Under the pieces are notes generated by a model that saw only the letters and a program-made list of their open reading frames with translations, did not search any database and had not been told where the DNA came from. The translations under genes were made by a program, and so were the position numbers. This document shows positions 44,529 to 55,240 of a stretch of DNA of 64,000 nucleotides, piece after piece. Source of the DNA: Meconema thalassinum (taxonomy: Eukaryota > Arthropoda > Insecta > Orthoptera > Tettigoniidae); NCBI GenBank assembly GCA_946902985.2, contig OX336388.2, positions 294,168,526 through 294,232,525 on the forward strand, given 5' to 3'. Numbering within the stretch: position 1 is the stretch's first letter; every line of letters starts with the position of its first letter.

Positions 44529-44874
44529 GGCTCGAGTTAGCTATCTGAAACGCAACACACTGTACTGGAACGTTGCACTAGTTGCATATGCCTCGGGGGC
44601 TACTTCAACCCCCAATGTTATAGCTAAAGCACTGCGCGGATGCGGATATCCGCAAAATGTTTCACTATGCGGATATAGTTTGCATGGCTGTGCGGATAAC
44701 GGATAAGCTGCGGATAATGCTTGGAGTAAATTTGCGGATAGTTTTTAGAATACAACCCAAACTTGTTGAATATCATTACTAGGAACCGGATGTTTATGAC
44801 ATATCATATTATGACATATCATATTTTTCAGTTATGTTTCATGACAAATGTAAGATGATGATTTAAGCTAATCT

Positions 44875-46032
44875 GATGATAATTGTTGTTTTAAGGGGCC
44901 TAACATCTAGGTTATCGGCCCCTAATGGTCTGGGTGATGGCAAAAATGTCAATGAAGTGGAAACCAGAACGAAAATTAAGTGAGAAGGAAAATACTTACA
45001 AAAGGGAACTCAGATTGAAACTACTCACAGAATGGAGAGCGATAACACTTACAAAAAAGAATTTAGAAGGAAAATGCTCACAAAAGGAATAGATTGGAAA
45101 ATACGCACAAATTGTAGGGTAAGTTCAAAATACGTACAAAATGCAATGTACAGTCGAAATACGTACAAATGCAAGTGAAATTCAAAATACTTACAAAATG
45201 TAAATGAGATTGAAAATACGTACAAAATGCAACTGAGGTTCAAAATACTTACAAAATGCAATTGAAATTGAAAATGCTTACAAAATGTATGGTAGATTCA
45301 AACTACTCAATTGGATGGACAATACTTACAAACTGCAATTTAGATTGAAAATGCTTACAAAATGTAATTTAGATTCAAAATACCCACAAAATGCAATTGA
45401 GAATCAAAATACTTGCAAAATGCGCATCCTACAAAACGCAATTTAGATTGAAAGTACTTGCAAAAAGCGGTTTAGGTTGAAAATACAAAATGCAATTGAA
45501 ATTCAAAATACTCACAAAAGTCCCAGACCCTATATTGAAAGACTTACTAAAAAGCAATTTAGATTGTCAATCCTTACAAAATGCAATTGAGGTTGAAAAC
45601 GCTCACAAAATGCAATTTAGATCGAAAAGACTTACAAAATGCAACGGAGATTGAAAACACCTACAAAATGGAGGGTAGGTGCAAAAAAAAGAAACTACTT
45701 GGAATTTAGATACACGGGGAGCCAATTAACAAAAACAGTGTGGGAATCTTAAGGAGAAAAGGAAATATAATGAAAAGAAAACAAGAGGTTTGACCCCTCG
45801 AAGGAGGGAACAGGAAAGATGAGACAAGGGCCAATTAAGGCGGGAAAGTGAAAGACTCCCTAGACCTCGGATACCGCAATACCATCGGGGTCGGAAAAGA
45901 ACAAGAGTTGACCAAGGGAGGTCGACAGGAAAGAAGACAGAGGAGCCCGGCACAAGTAAGTGGAAGCAATGCCGGACTCAGCTGGGTCCCGTGGTCGCCA
46001 ACCCACGTCCCACAAGATGTGAGCTCCTGGGG
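44875..46032 (-). mobile_element. Retroposon X copy 2, 15-bp perfect target duplication
   Basis: Bounded by GATTTAAGCTAATCT at 44860-44874 and 46033-46047. It has the same layout as copy 1: 5' GGAGCTCACATCTTGTGGG at the right, minisatellite (about 45690-44990), and type-B hairpin at the left end (about 44883-44926) followed on the minus strand by TTAAAACAACAATTATCATC. The perfect 15-bp duplication establishes retroposition by target-primed reverse transcription and shows that the hairpin is the 3' terminus. Confidence 0.9.
44985..45690 (-). repeat. Minisatellite in retroposon X copy 2
   Basis: Same degenerate array of about 29-31 bp as in copy 1 but longer, with TTGTAAGTATT on the sense strand in several units. 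The length difference between copies shows that the array expands or contracts. Confidence 0.8.
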
Positions 46033-46317
46033 GATTTAAGCTAATCTAATTCAAATGATGTCATTAAGCATAATTAACACTCTGAACTGCGAAGGGTTGC
46101 AGCTTGGGTTGTATAACATGACATACATAGCCTGAGGGAACGACTTGCTCCTCAAATGTCTAAATGTGTTGCTTTAATATTTTATCTAATTAAAACTAGG
46201 TATTATTGTAATGCCAGTAGATTGGGATAACAAAAGTGCGGATAAAAGTCGTGCGGATGCGGCGCGGATGCGTATAACGTTTTGCTTATCCGCACAGGGC
46301 TCTATAGTTACTTTTGC

Positions 46318-46358
46318 TTTAATGGGCGGAACAGCGAGGTCATCTGCCCCTAAACAAC
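46318..46358 (-). repeat. Micro-hairpin copy, type A, diverged
   Basis: On the minus strand AGGGGCAGATGACCTCG, then GTTCCGCCCATTAAAGC. The right stem is mutated (GCCCA) and the A/C tail is lost. It abuts the end of MITE-P copy 3. No target duplication found. Confidence 0.5.
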
Positions 46359-46360
46359 CC

Positions 46361-46816
46361 CAATGTGACGAAGTGTTATTTTGCCAGTGTTTATCAGGGG
46401 TTGGAATAATTCGCACTAAAGATAGAAATACGCTTCAACGTATGCACCTAAATTATGAATGAAACACATACTGTATATTGAGACACTACAGGAACCAGTA
46501 ATGGCAGAATCGCTCACTGTATCAGGTGTCGGCAGCGTCTTAATAAACAAGTTCTTTCACATCCCCCCTATAAAAGAACGAACATAATTACGTTTTGGGA
46601 AAGCGCAGGCCACAGAGAGACCTACCTATTTGTTAGGAAATCATTCATTGAATTCATTGTTGGCGACGGAACTAGAAGAATCAAGGCAATGCTGCGGAGG
46701 TCTGGCAATAGCAATAGAAAGGATATGTGGTAATATTAGATTGATTGAATGCTCTTAGTCGTTCGTATGAATTAGGAAGAAAGATTCCTTCAATTCTTCA
46801 TATTACGATTTACAAG
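46361..46816. other. No recognised feature
   Basis: Spacer without recognisable signals before the next micro-retroposon. Confidence 0.4.
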
Positions 46817-46824
46817 GAACGCTA

Positions 46825-46880
46825 GGGGCAGATGCCCTCGTAGTTCCGCCCCTTAAAACAACAACAACAACAACAACAAC
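46825..46880 (+). mobile_element. 56-bp micro-retroposon (hairpin type A)
   Basis: GGGGCAGATGCCCTCGTAG, GCCCCTT, then a long (AAC)n tail. GAACGCTA flanks at 46817-46824 and 46881-46888. The 5' boundary is the first G of the stem. The long pure tail suggests that this is one of the youngest copies. Confidence 0.8.
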
Positions 46881-47055
46881 GAACGCTATTTTGGGTGAAC
46901 ACCAAACCAGAAGGTGAGGTTAGTAAATAACCCAAAACAACGCGATCCGCATTGTATAACATCAAATTGTGTTATTTTAGGAAATTATTTTGCATTTATT
47001 TATTCATTCTCAAGGAAACACATTTTTTATATAAATTTACTTCTTCTTCAAGTAC

Positions 47056-47447
47056 CATGTTCGGTCCCCTGAACGTTGGCGATCATCATGGAAAAGGCGC
47101 CTCTGTCCGCCGCAAGCCGGAACAATTCTTCAACAGATCGAATCCGTAATCACTCCTTGATAATCGCAAGCCACGCCTCGTCTGCCTTCTATTCTGCCTT
47201 GTAGTATTAGTTTTTCAATACTTAATGGTAGTCAAAAGCTGAAGATCGCATTTTGCTCTTCTGAGGACATCTCTGTTAGTAACTCGATCAGTCCAAGGTA
47301 TTTTAAGCATTCGTCTATGAATCCATATCCCGAAGCACTCTAGTCGGTTCATGCTGTTGATCTTCGAGGCCCAAACCTCCTTACTATACAAGAGTATCGA
47401 CCAGACATACAGTAGGTTCGAGTCAATCTTTGTCGGAGCTTCAGATG
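47056..47447 (-). pseudogene. LINE C-terminal region
   Basis: The minus strand, across several frame shifts, gives INSMNRLECFGIWIHRRMLK, IPWTDRVTNRDVLRRAKCDL, IEGRRG and AADRGAFSMMIANVQGTEHG. These are successive motifs of the post-RT region of a widespread arthropod LINE group. It ends near 47056 and is abutted at 47448 by the piggyBac left end. Non-functional. Confidence 0.75.
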
Positions 47448-47448
47448 T

Positions 47449-49500
47449 AACCCGGCAGTGGTCGCGGGGTGAGGGATTATCTCATCTCCGAAATGTCTTG
47501 CTTATAACTTCGCACCACGCATGCGCATTCACCTACCCTCCTAGGTATTCCTAGAGGGGGCATAACGGCTCATCTCCCGCAACAATAGCAAGTTAACAAT
47601 TGAAACGTTCACACTGTTATTATTATTATTATTATTATTATTGTGAGCGCTTGCAGTGAAGTGAGACTTTCCCTCACCCGCGACCATAAACGCAACTTTT
47701 TTGTGTTACCTTTAGTTCGTGCTCAAGTGGATTTTAAAGATGGTTAATAAACTGGAAGAACAGGTTTTGGTATGGCTGGACGATGCGGAGCAAGAATTAA
47801 GAAAAAAATGGCGTGGCAAATGATGATTTGCTGGACGTTGGCAGTGCTTGTGACAGTGCTAGTGAAGACGAAGAGGATAATATTGAACTTAGTGATCATG
47901 GCAGTGCTGCAGATATTTCTGGTGATGAACTAGATGACAATGAACTGGATAATGATGGTGCGCAGTACTTGGGGAAAGAATGGACACACAGCCTGGAATA
48001 CCCATTGCCCACAATTTATTGCAAAAACCAGACACAGGGACCTTGTTCGACGCCTTCCTAGAGTAAAAGGTGAGGCAAAAAATGTGGCCTCCCGCAGTGA
48101 GGCTGTTTTTTCCTCAGGAAACCATACGAGAAATTGTTGACTGTACCAACATTCAAATGTCAAAATTGCGTGAAAATTACGGACGAGAAAGGGATGCTCG
48201 AAACACTGACTGTGAAGAAATAACTGCGCTATCTCTCTGGCGTTTTGAAGGGTTCTCATGAGAATGCAGGAGACTATTGGGTTGACGATGGTACAGCTCC
48301 AGAGCTTTTTCGTCTCGTAATGTCACTGAGACGTTTTCGCCTCGTTATTCGGGCCCTTTGGTTTGATGACATCACGACCAGGAATGAAAGAAAGGCAATA
48401 GATAAAATGACTCACATTCGAAAGCTGTTTGAAGAATTTGTAACGAGGTGCCAGGTACACTATAGCCCATACGAGTATGTTACAGTTGACGAAATGTTGG
48501 AGTCCTTCAGAGAAAAGTGCCCATTTCGTCAGTACATGTCCAGCAAGCCTGCTAAATACTCGTATGCCATCAAAATATATTCTCTGGCGGACGCTCGCAT
48601 TTATTATACATACAGAATGGAAGTTTATGTGGGAAAGCAACCCGATGAACCGTACTTAGTTGTGAACAAGCCTGCTGAGATTGTCAAACGTTAGTTCATC
48701 CCATTGAGAATACTGGAAGGAACCTCACTGTCGATCATTATTTTTCATTGGTTCCCCTGGCTTCAGACTTGCTGAAGAAAGGATTGACAGTAGTGGGAAC
48801 TCGTAGAAAAATAAGGCAGAGATTCCACATGTACTCCTAGATAAGAAGAGACCAGTGCATTCAACTATGTTTACTAATAGCAAGGATATGGAACTTTTAT
48901 CCTACATTCCTAAAAAAAAGGAAAAAATGTCCAAATGCTTTCTACCATGCACCAAGGTGAGGAGATTGATGAAATAACAGGTGATCTGGGAAAACTAGCG
49001 ACCATATCATTTTACAACATGACCAAAGGAGGAGTTGACGTGGTAGATTGTTTGATAAGTCTGTATACTGTCGCCCGAAAAACAAACAGATGGCCACTGA
49101 GAATCCTCTACACCCTGTTGAACATTGCAGGGTTGAACAGTTACATAATATTCAGATTCAACACAGACAACAAAGCCCCAAGGAGACATTATCTGAAGTC
49201 ATTAGCCTCCGAGCTTTGTAGACCGCATCTCGCCAAGAGAATGACTTCTGTTGGCTTACACATTGGACTACGTTCCCAGATCCAACGGGTATTAGATGAT
49301 CAACAGCAGCAACACCGATTGAAGAGGACAGGAGAAAGAAAAAAGTGTGACCTTTGCCCAAAGAAAAAAATATAGATTCACTGTGACACAGTGTGACGAC
49401 TGTTTCGCGGCTGTCTGCAAAGAGCACACCACAGACGTCCTGTGTTTCAGATGTCGAGCTAGTGTCGAAGAAACGGGCGAGGAGCAGGACTGAAACAATG
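47449..49500 (+). mobile_element. piggyBac-like transposon
   Basis: A candidate left terminus TAACCCGGCAGTGGTCGCGG at about 47449 (the expected TTAA target is mutated to GTAA) is followed by an inverted echo CCCTCACCCGCGACC at 47672, as in piggyBac subterminal repeats. A (TTA)n microsatellite lies at 47618-47642. The transposase remnant follows at 47741-49492. I could not place the right terminus. Confidence 0.6.
47741..49492 (+). pseudogene. piggyBac transposase pseudogene
   Basis: The start at 47741 reads MVNKLEEQVLVWLDDAEQEL, then an acidic N-terminus after a frameshift. The core is in pieces: REIVDCTNIQMSK, LRRFRLVIRALWFDD, TVDEMLESFREKCPFRQYM, a stop after [27 protein letters not shown], and MTKGGVDVVDCLISLYT. 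The three catalytic Asp of the family are at 48488, 48733 and 49037. The C-terminal cysteine-rich domain runs CDLCPKKK, a shift, then QCDDCF, CKEHTTDVLCFRC and ends at 49492. At least five frame breaks or stops make it dead, although the domain order is complete. Confidence 0.9.
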
Positions 49501-50256
49501 TTACGAGATGGTCAAGAAAAGTGCTCAGTGCAGATATTTAGAAACAATTGACTAATATATGCACACAATGTATATTGGCTTTCACGGCCGGTGAATTAAA
49601 ACTCAGCAATTCTTCTAGGTTTGTGCCGTGTCTTGTGTGGGGTTTCGCCTAGGACACCAAGCTGGCTCATCGGCGGGCCCTTGGTGTCCCCGCCCGGACC
49701 CCCACAGGAGTAACGAACTGCGCGCTATCTCGATATAGAGTGCAACTGCACTACTTGACTGCGAGAACTAAAAGTCCAAGCAGCCTGAACCTCCCTATGA
49801 AGGCTTCCAAAAAGATGGTATATTGCTTGATCTGTGGGGGTCGGGGCCACCATTTTCGATCATAGCCACTGCCCTGGCAACATCTTCAGGCCTCAAGCGC
49901 ATATTCCTTTCTGAATTGCACAAGAACAACTGAGGATGTGGCTGTATTGAACTTTTCCTCTGCCAGCAAGTGGCAAAAGAAAGAAAAAGAATAAAACATT
50001 GCATCGTTGACGATAGCGATGGCGCGCACATCTTTCCGCGGGAAACAGCATCATGTCAAAGAATCGCTATTGTTAAGTGAAACAATGACATGAAGAATGG
50101 TAATGCATCCAGGAAACCAATTAACCTTACTTCCAGGCAATAAATACAGTGTGTACTGTACTAGGCCTATACCGGTCATATTTATGATTTGAATGAAAGC
50201 AATGTTGAATTTTTCAAGTGATAGTTTTTTTTCCCCGGTCAGTGTATATTTAGGCC
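49500..50256. other. No recognised feature
   Basis: Includes a GC-rich patch near 49640-49720 (GGCGGGCCCTTGGTGTCC, CCCGCCCGGACC) and AT-rich remainder. The piggyBac right end should lie here but I could not find it. Confidence 0.35.
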
Positions 50257-50258
50257 TA

Positions 50259-50816
50259 CAGTAAAACCTGCCTTCAACGGACCCTTTATTAAACGGAAAC
50301 TTGTATTTAACGGAAATATGTGACGGTACCGTGAACTTGGACCTGTTTAACTCCCTTCATTAAACGGCAACTGTGTTATGCAGACATCGGAAATCCAAAT
50401 AAACATTTTAACGGAAAGTTCCAGAATGCATTGTTTAGACGGCCTGGAAAGTCGACCTTTTCTTCTATAACTATTGACTCTGTAGCTAACAAGGAACGTG
50501 CAAATAGTCCTCCTCCTTTTGTTCTTCAACTTACACATCAAAATGCACCATTATTCGACTGTTTCCTATTGTCCAAACCTTTCCCAATGCTCACTTTAAT
50601 GAGCTGTCAACCAACATATTATGTTCATTGTAAGTTTTTCTTAAACAGTCCTGTATCAATTCGTAGCAGAAATATGTAAATACAACACTGAATAACGTAT
50701 GTACAACATTTTTCTCCGTATGTCTATTATGTGAATGTTCATGGTTTAACCGGAAACCTATGTTTAACGGAAACAATGCTAGCCCCGTTCGCTTCCGCTA
50801 AAGGTAGATTTTACTG
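50259..50816. mobile_element. pogo/Tigger-type MITE, 558 bp, TA target
   Basis: Inverted termini CAGTAAAACCTGCCTTCAAC at 50259 and, inverted, CAGTAAAATCTACCTTTAGC ending at 50816. TA is duplicated at 50257-50258 and 50817-50818. It contains repeated TTTAACGGAAA and TTAAACGGAAAC motifs near both ends. CAGTAAAACC is the usual start of pogo/Tigger elements. No coding capacity. Confidence 0.85.
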
Positions 50817-50818
50817 TA

Positions 50819-51189
50819 AAAACTTGTTTAACGCGCCAATCTTATTAACACATGACATTGCGCACTTCTATGGCTGTCGTGTTATTGCTAATGTATTGTA
50901 AGTATGTTAACCTGTGTTCTATTGATTTATTGTGACCAGATTCAGGAATAATGTCTACACTATTTTGTTAATTATATTATAAATCAACCGTTTCGATTTA
51001 ATTTGGTGGCCTATTGTGTGTGGTTATAATGCACAAAATATAAACTGCACTAGAATGGTACAGGTCATCCAGGTTGAGCCACTCGGAAAGTATGTTGGAT
51101 CATACCATCAATGAAGTCTTAGACGTTGTCATTAGATGAAATCCATGAAACAGCTTAAGCTTATGTTAAATTGCATTTTCTGGTCTCGA
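50819..51189. other. No recognised feature
   Basis: AT-rich spacer; no signals recognised. Confidence 0.4.
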
Positions 51190-51700
51190 GGAAGTTTGCA
51201 GTTTCCTCCGATAGGCAAGTCTTTTTATAGATTTGCCAGCAAGTTTTCCTTGACAAAGTTTCCTTGACAACAAATGTGTTCGTTTTGCTGATGTTTACTA
51301 TGATCTCTTATCTGATGTATACCGTACTATAGAATCGGTCATGCTTTCTTAGGGACTGTCTTATAAGATCGAAGTCCCTGTCGCAAGGAAGTAAAGAATG
51401 ACCCCTGACTGGAAAGTGGTATTCTATCTTCTGAAAGCGACCTGTTTCAGTCAGACGAGGAGCATTCTAATCAAATTTTGGATTTGGTTCTGCCCCCACC
51501 CCCAATTGTCTGGGAAAAGATGCAATTCATTTACTTCTGATGGAATATCATAATGTATGCAATCGAGAAGGGAAGAACATACTTCATTAAGCCCTATATA
51601 CAAGAACAGCAACAATCCACTCAATCGTTGCCTATGAGATAAGAAACCGTGGGGAGAGAGGAAGTCAATTTGCGTGGCAACTGTCTTCAGTGTTGCCAAT
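51190..51700 (-). pseudogene. Transposon-derived nuclease-like domain (GRF-IEY-FPVRGHS type)
   Basis: The minus frame contains NELHLFPDNWGWGQNQIQN, then after a shift GRFQKIEYHFPVRGHSLLPC and DRDFDLI, then KTNTFVVKETLSRKTC. This combination (an SDN-GGQN-like motif followed by FPVRGHSFLPCDRDF) is familiar from uncharacterised insect repeat proteins with an RNase H-like core. I do not know the superfamily name with confidence. Stops and shifts make it a pseudogene. Confidence 0.6.
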
Positions 51701-52164
51701 GATATACAGAAAGGGCCTCAGTCATGGACTGAGACCCTTTCTCTGTGGAATTAGGAAACGCATGCATCGATTTCTCTGATTTCTGAGCGCGGGACTGAGG
51801 TCCCTTCGTTATAGCATGTAAGGTCGGTCCCAAGTAATGTGATTCTGGCAATAACTCATTTTCACCAAAATTGTGACCGAGGCCCTTTCAGTATGGACCG
51901 ATTTATTTATTACCTAAAACACGATAAGAGCATTAGCGGTCATCCCTCTTTCAAGATATATAGGCTACTGCATATCACACTGAAAATCTGTATGTGGATG
52001 TACGGTGCTCCGACTTTATCATAAGTGTCAGCAAATTTAAATTTTAAAAATTACAAGTCCACTCGTAAACGCCACCCTCCTTCCTCCAAACTAATCCGCG
52101 AAGGCTCGGTTGCCAATGCTGAGAAATACCCAAAGCAAATTCCCCCAGAATAGAATTATAAACA
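51701..52164. other. No recognised feature
   Basis: May contain the 5' side of the preceding element; nothing recognised. CTGAGACCCTTTCTCTG near 51729 and CGAGGCCCTTTCAGTATGG near 51877 form a loose inverted echo. Confidence 0.3.
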
Positions 52165-52500
52165 GTTTCAATTCCACCTCGTGGTCTAGCGGCTAGCACA
52201 CTTGGCTGTTCGATTCCCGACTCTGCCAAGAAATTCTTATTCTGGTGTGAGGGCTGAAACGGGGTACACTCAGCCTCCTAAGACTGAGAAGAAGGGGGGG
52301 GGGGGAGGTCGAATCCCACCTCAGTCATCCTGGAAGCGAGTTTCCATGGTTTCCCCACTTCTACTCCGGGAAAATGCTGGCATGGTACCTAACTTAAGGC
52401 CACTGCCACCTCCTTCCTTCCCAATCCTATCCCCAATCTACAAATACAGCCATCACAATAACACAGGTTATCATAAACACACGATGTCGCAGTCCTTATA
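52165..52500 (+). mobile_element. SINE-D, plus orientation
   Basis: tRNA-like head CCTCGTGGTCTAGCGGCTAG and TTCGATTCCCGACTCTGCC (part of the variable loop deleted), then GGTCGAATCCCACCTCAG, GTTTCCCCACTTCTACTCC, CTTAAGGCCACTGCCACC and tail motif AATAACACAGGTTATC. It contains a G tract at about 52293-52305. Confidence 0.75.
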
Positions 52501-52610
52501 AAAAGCAACAACAAAAGATGAAGGTGTGTCTGTGTTTCTCCCCATGAACTCCTTAGCGAATACAGCTATCGAAACCAAATTCAGTATGAGTGGCATCTCA
52601 AGGCCATATT

Positions 52611-52663
52611 AGGGGCAGATGACCTCGTAGTTCCGCCCCTTACAACAACAATAACTAACATAA
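52611..52663 (+). mobile_element. 53-bp micro-retroposon (hairpin type A)
   Basis: AGGGGCAGATGACCTCG, TAGTTCCGCCCCTTAC, AACAACAATAACTAACATAA. Flanks CTCAAGGCCATATT (52597-52610) and CTCAGGGCCATATT (52664-52677) match at 13 of 14 positions. Confidence 0.8.
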
Positions 52664-52802
52664 CTCAGGGCCATATTTGAAATTATGTTCATTCATTATT
52701 CACTTTAATTGCAACTGGGGGAATACCCCGGTGGCAAATTGTACACTTACAGAACAATAATATCAAACACAATATACACAAGTTGTTAGATGATGTTACC
52801 CC

Positions 52803-52841
52803 AAGGGGCAGATGACCTCGTAGTTCCACCCCTTAAAACCT
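52803..52841 (+). repeat. Micro-hairpin copy, type A
   Basis: AAGGGGCAGATGACCTCGTAG then TTCCACCCCTTAAAAC. The stem is intact apart from one change. The tail is short and no target duplication is evident. It is only 140 bp from the preceding copy. Confidence 0.65.
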
Positions 52842-53002
52842 CACCTTGACAACATGCTTATTCCGAGAACTTGTCTGGAGAATTTAGCCATGCCCCTATG
52901 TTTGTTGTCAAGTGGAGCAGGTAATATATGAATGAATGAATACAGAGGAAGAATAGAACGGGTAGTTTGTTTCTGTCTTGACACAAGTGGCGATTTGGTT
53001 TG

Positions 53003-53506
53003 GTTGGTTCCTCAGTTTAGGGGCTGCGACAACGCGGTCATGTAGCCCCGTGTGTGTAGAATCTGTCTGATAAACGGTGTTAATTGTGATGACTGTATTA
53101 GTGTGTGTTATCTGTTTTTAATTTAAGTACTGCAACTTAGAATTTTTCAAATAGTTCCTACTTTTGCCGCCAAACGCCACCGTCAACGACTACTAGGCCT
53201 AGTTCAGAACTTAGCTACTAGACGCCACCGCAGTCGGCTCTTGGCAACGAACGTAGGAACCTAAGAGCGTTGTTTACATTCTTAACCTATACAATTTAGT
53301 TTCACACAGGTGTAATTAGTGGAAGGTTCTTTAACATGCCATGAATGTATGACATGGGACCGCCGGCTTTACTTCCCCTCCGAAGGAAGGCATACTGAGG
53401 GATTTTTAACGCTCTTAAAAAATCCGACGGCTTCGGCCGGGTTTGAACCCGCTATCTTGGGCATAGAAGCTCGGCATGCTACCGACTACGCCACCGAAGC
53501 CGCGGT
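53003..53506 (-). mobile_element. SINE-A, full-length minus copy
   Basis: From GGTTGGTTCCTCAG tail through AGGGGCTGCGACAACGCGG and the body to the complete head ending GCCACCGAAGCCGCGG at 53506. A 64-codon frame across it is a chance ORF common to the family. Confidence 0.85.
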
Positions 53507-53511
53507 ACTAT

Positions 53512-54377
53512 AGTAATTACATCGTATTATTTACACAAAACTTCAGTCTTTTCTTGATACATCAATATGTTGAGGGAAAGGCTCTAAGACTGAGGCCGGT
53601 AATGAGTTCCAATTATCAATACCACGGTTAATGAAATAATATTTCGCATGATTTTTACGCTGGGATCGGCCCTTAACTTAATGTGGATGCTCTGCCCAGC
53701 TCAGGTAGGTGGGATTTCCCAGACGTTTGCTTAGTTCTCCCCATGGTGGCCGATCCTAAACATAACGTATAGTATGGATTTCATCCGTATATCTCCCAGA
53801 GATTCCCACCCTAGTTTTTCTATCACTCGAGTTACACTACTTCTAGGATTAAAATCGTTGAGCACAAAGCTAGCAGCCTTCCTTTGTACCATCTCCAGCT
53901 CATTGATGAGCCCTACCTGATGTGGGTCCCAAACCGATGAGCTGTTTGGCCTCACCAGGGTCAAATATCCTAATTCTTTTGCGGTGGACCTAATGCCCTT
54001 TAATACCCGCATTACAAAATGAAGTGATTTGTACGCTTTGGAGACGACACAGCCCACATGGGCACTCCATTTCATATCATTCCTTACATGCATGCACGAG
54101 TCTTCTTCTACAAGTATTTCTGAGCCGATATTATATTGAAAATCATGCCTTCACCCTCTCCCTATTCTTATGAGACTACATTTACTCGTATGTATCTTCA
54201 TTTTGTTGTCAACCGCCCATTTATGTACCAGGTTGAGGTCAGTCTGTAGCTGAACGTTGTCTTGTGATCTATTAATTTTTCGGCATACTGCATTACACAA
54301 TCATCCGCAAACAATCGGCATTCACTTCGAATCCCATTCGGTAAGTCGTTAATAAGAACCAGAAATAACAGAGGAAG
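53512..54377 (-). pseudogene. LINE reverse transcriptase C-terminal half
   Basis: The minus strand starts at the truncation near 54377 with LFLVLINDLPNGI and LFADDCV (catalytic motif C at 54300-54311, intact). After frame breaks come DMKWSAHVGCVVSKAYKSLH, KELGYLTLVRP, SSVWDPHQVGLINELEMVQR, SVTRVIEKLGWESLGDIRMK and finally INRGIDNWNSLPASVLEPFP. This is the thumb and C-terminal tail of a Jockey/CR1-like LINE without RNase H. It is 5'-truncated, as usual for dead-on-arrival copies. Confidence 0.8.
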
Positions 54378-54506
54378 TTATATAGATGGCCGAAATCGAA
54401 GAAATAATAAATAAACTACAGTAAAACGTCGAAAACCATAGGTGTTCCCCAAGTTAAGTCCTCAGTTGAGTATTATAAACAGTGGCACAAAAACTCTTCA
54501 CAGTCA

Positions 54507-55240
54507 AAGAACGTTGTTGATGTAAGGTGATCCTCAATCTCAATCTCCCTACGCCAGTACAACAGGATGAAGGACACACAGCGTTGTTAATGTAAGGTGG
54601 TCAGCAATCTCCCTACTCCAGTACAACAGGATGAAGGACACACAGCGTTGTTAATGTAAGGTGGTCTACAATCTCCCGACTCCAGTACAACAGGATGAAG
54701 GACACAGCGTTGTTAATGTAAGGTGGTCAGCAATCTCCCTACGCCAGTACAACAGGATGAAGGACACACAGCGTTGTTAATGTAAGGTGGTCTACAATCT
54801 CCCTACTCCAGTACAACAGGATGAAGGACACAGCGTTGTTAATGTAAGGTGGTCAGCAATCTCCCTACTCCAGTACAACTGGACGAAGAACACACAGCGT
54901 TGTTAATGTAAGGTGGTCTACAATCTCCCTACTCCAGTACAACAGGATGAAGGACACACAGCGTTGTTAATGTAAGGTGGTCTACAATCTCCCTACTCCA
55001 GTACAACAGGATGAAGAACACACAGCGTTGTTAATGTAAGGTGGTCTACAATCTCCCTACTCCAGTACAACAGGATGAAGGACACACAGCGTTGTTAATG
55101 TAAGGTGGTCTACAATCTCCCTACTCCAGTACAACAGGATGAAGGACACAGTCAACAGTGGTACTACTAGAAACTCGCACACAGCGTTGTTGACTTAAGA
55201 TGGTTCTCAATCTCCCTACTCCAGTTCTCAGACGGTAAAA
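54507..55240. repeat. 62/64-bp minisatellite, about 10-11 units
   Basis: GCGTTGTTAATGTAAGGTGG recurs at 54581, 54645, 54707, 54771, 54833, 54897, 54961, 55025 and 55089, with diverged units at each end. Spacing alternates 64/62 bp in the first half, because of one CA dinucleotide, and is a constant 64 bp in the second half. Units also alternate between GGTCAGCAATC and GGTCTACAATC in the first half only. Internal units are nearly identical, which implies recent homogenisation. It has no coding role. Confidence 0.95.

Larger units (their letters stand above)
44619..46308 (-). mobile_element. MITE-P copy 3, split by retroposon X copy 2
   Basis: Inverse orientation: CTGCGCGGATGCGGATATCC at 44626 and TTGCTTATCCGCACAGGGCTC ending about 46304. 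Subterminal sequences at both ends match as inverted repeats (AG-GC-CTG-GCGGAT). The core is the same as in copies 1 and 2. X copy 2 (44875-46032) is inserted with a perfect target duplication. Confidence 0.8.

Noticed and set aside
46825..46880. Hairpin as a microRNA precursor or transcription terminator
   Set aside because: The stem is only five or six pairs, too short for a miRNA; dispersed copies with target duplications indicate retroposition.
54507..55240. CRISPR array
   Set aside because: Units are contiguous tandem copies without unique spacers, in a eukaryotic context; it is a minisatellite.
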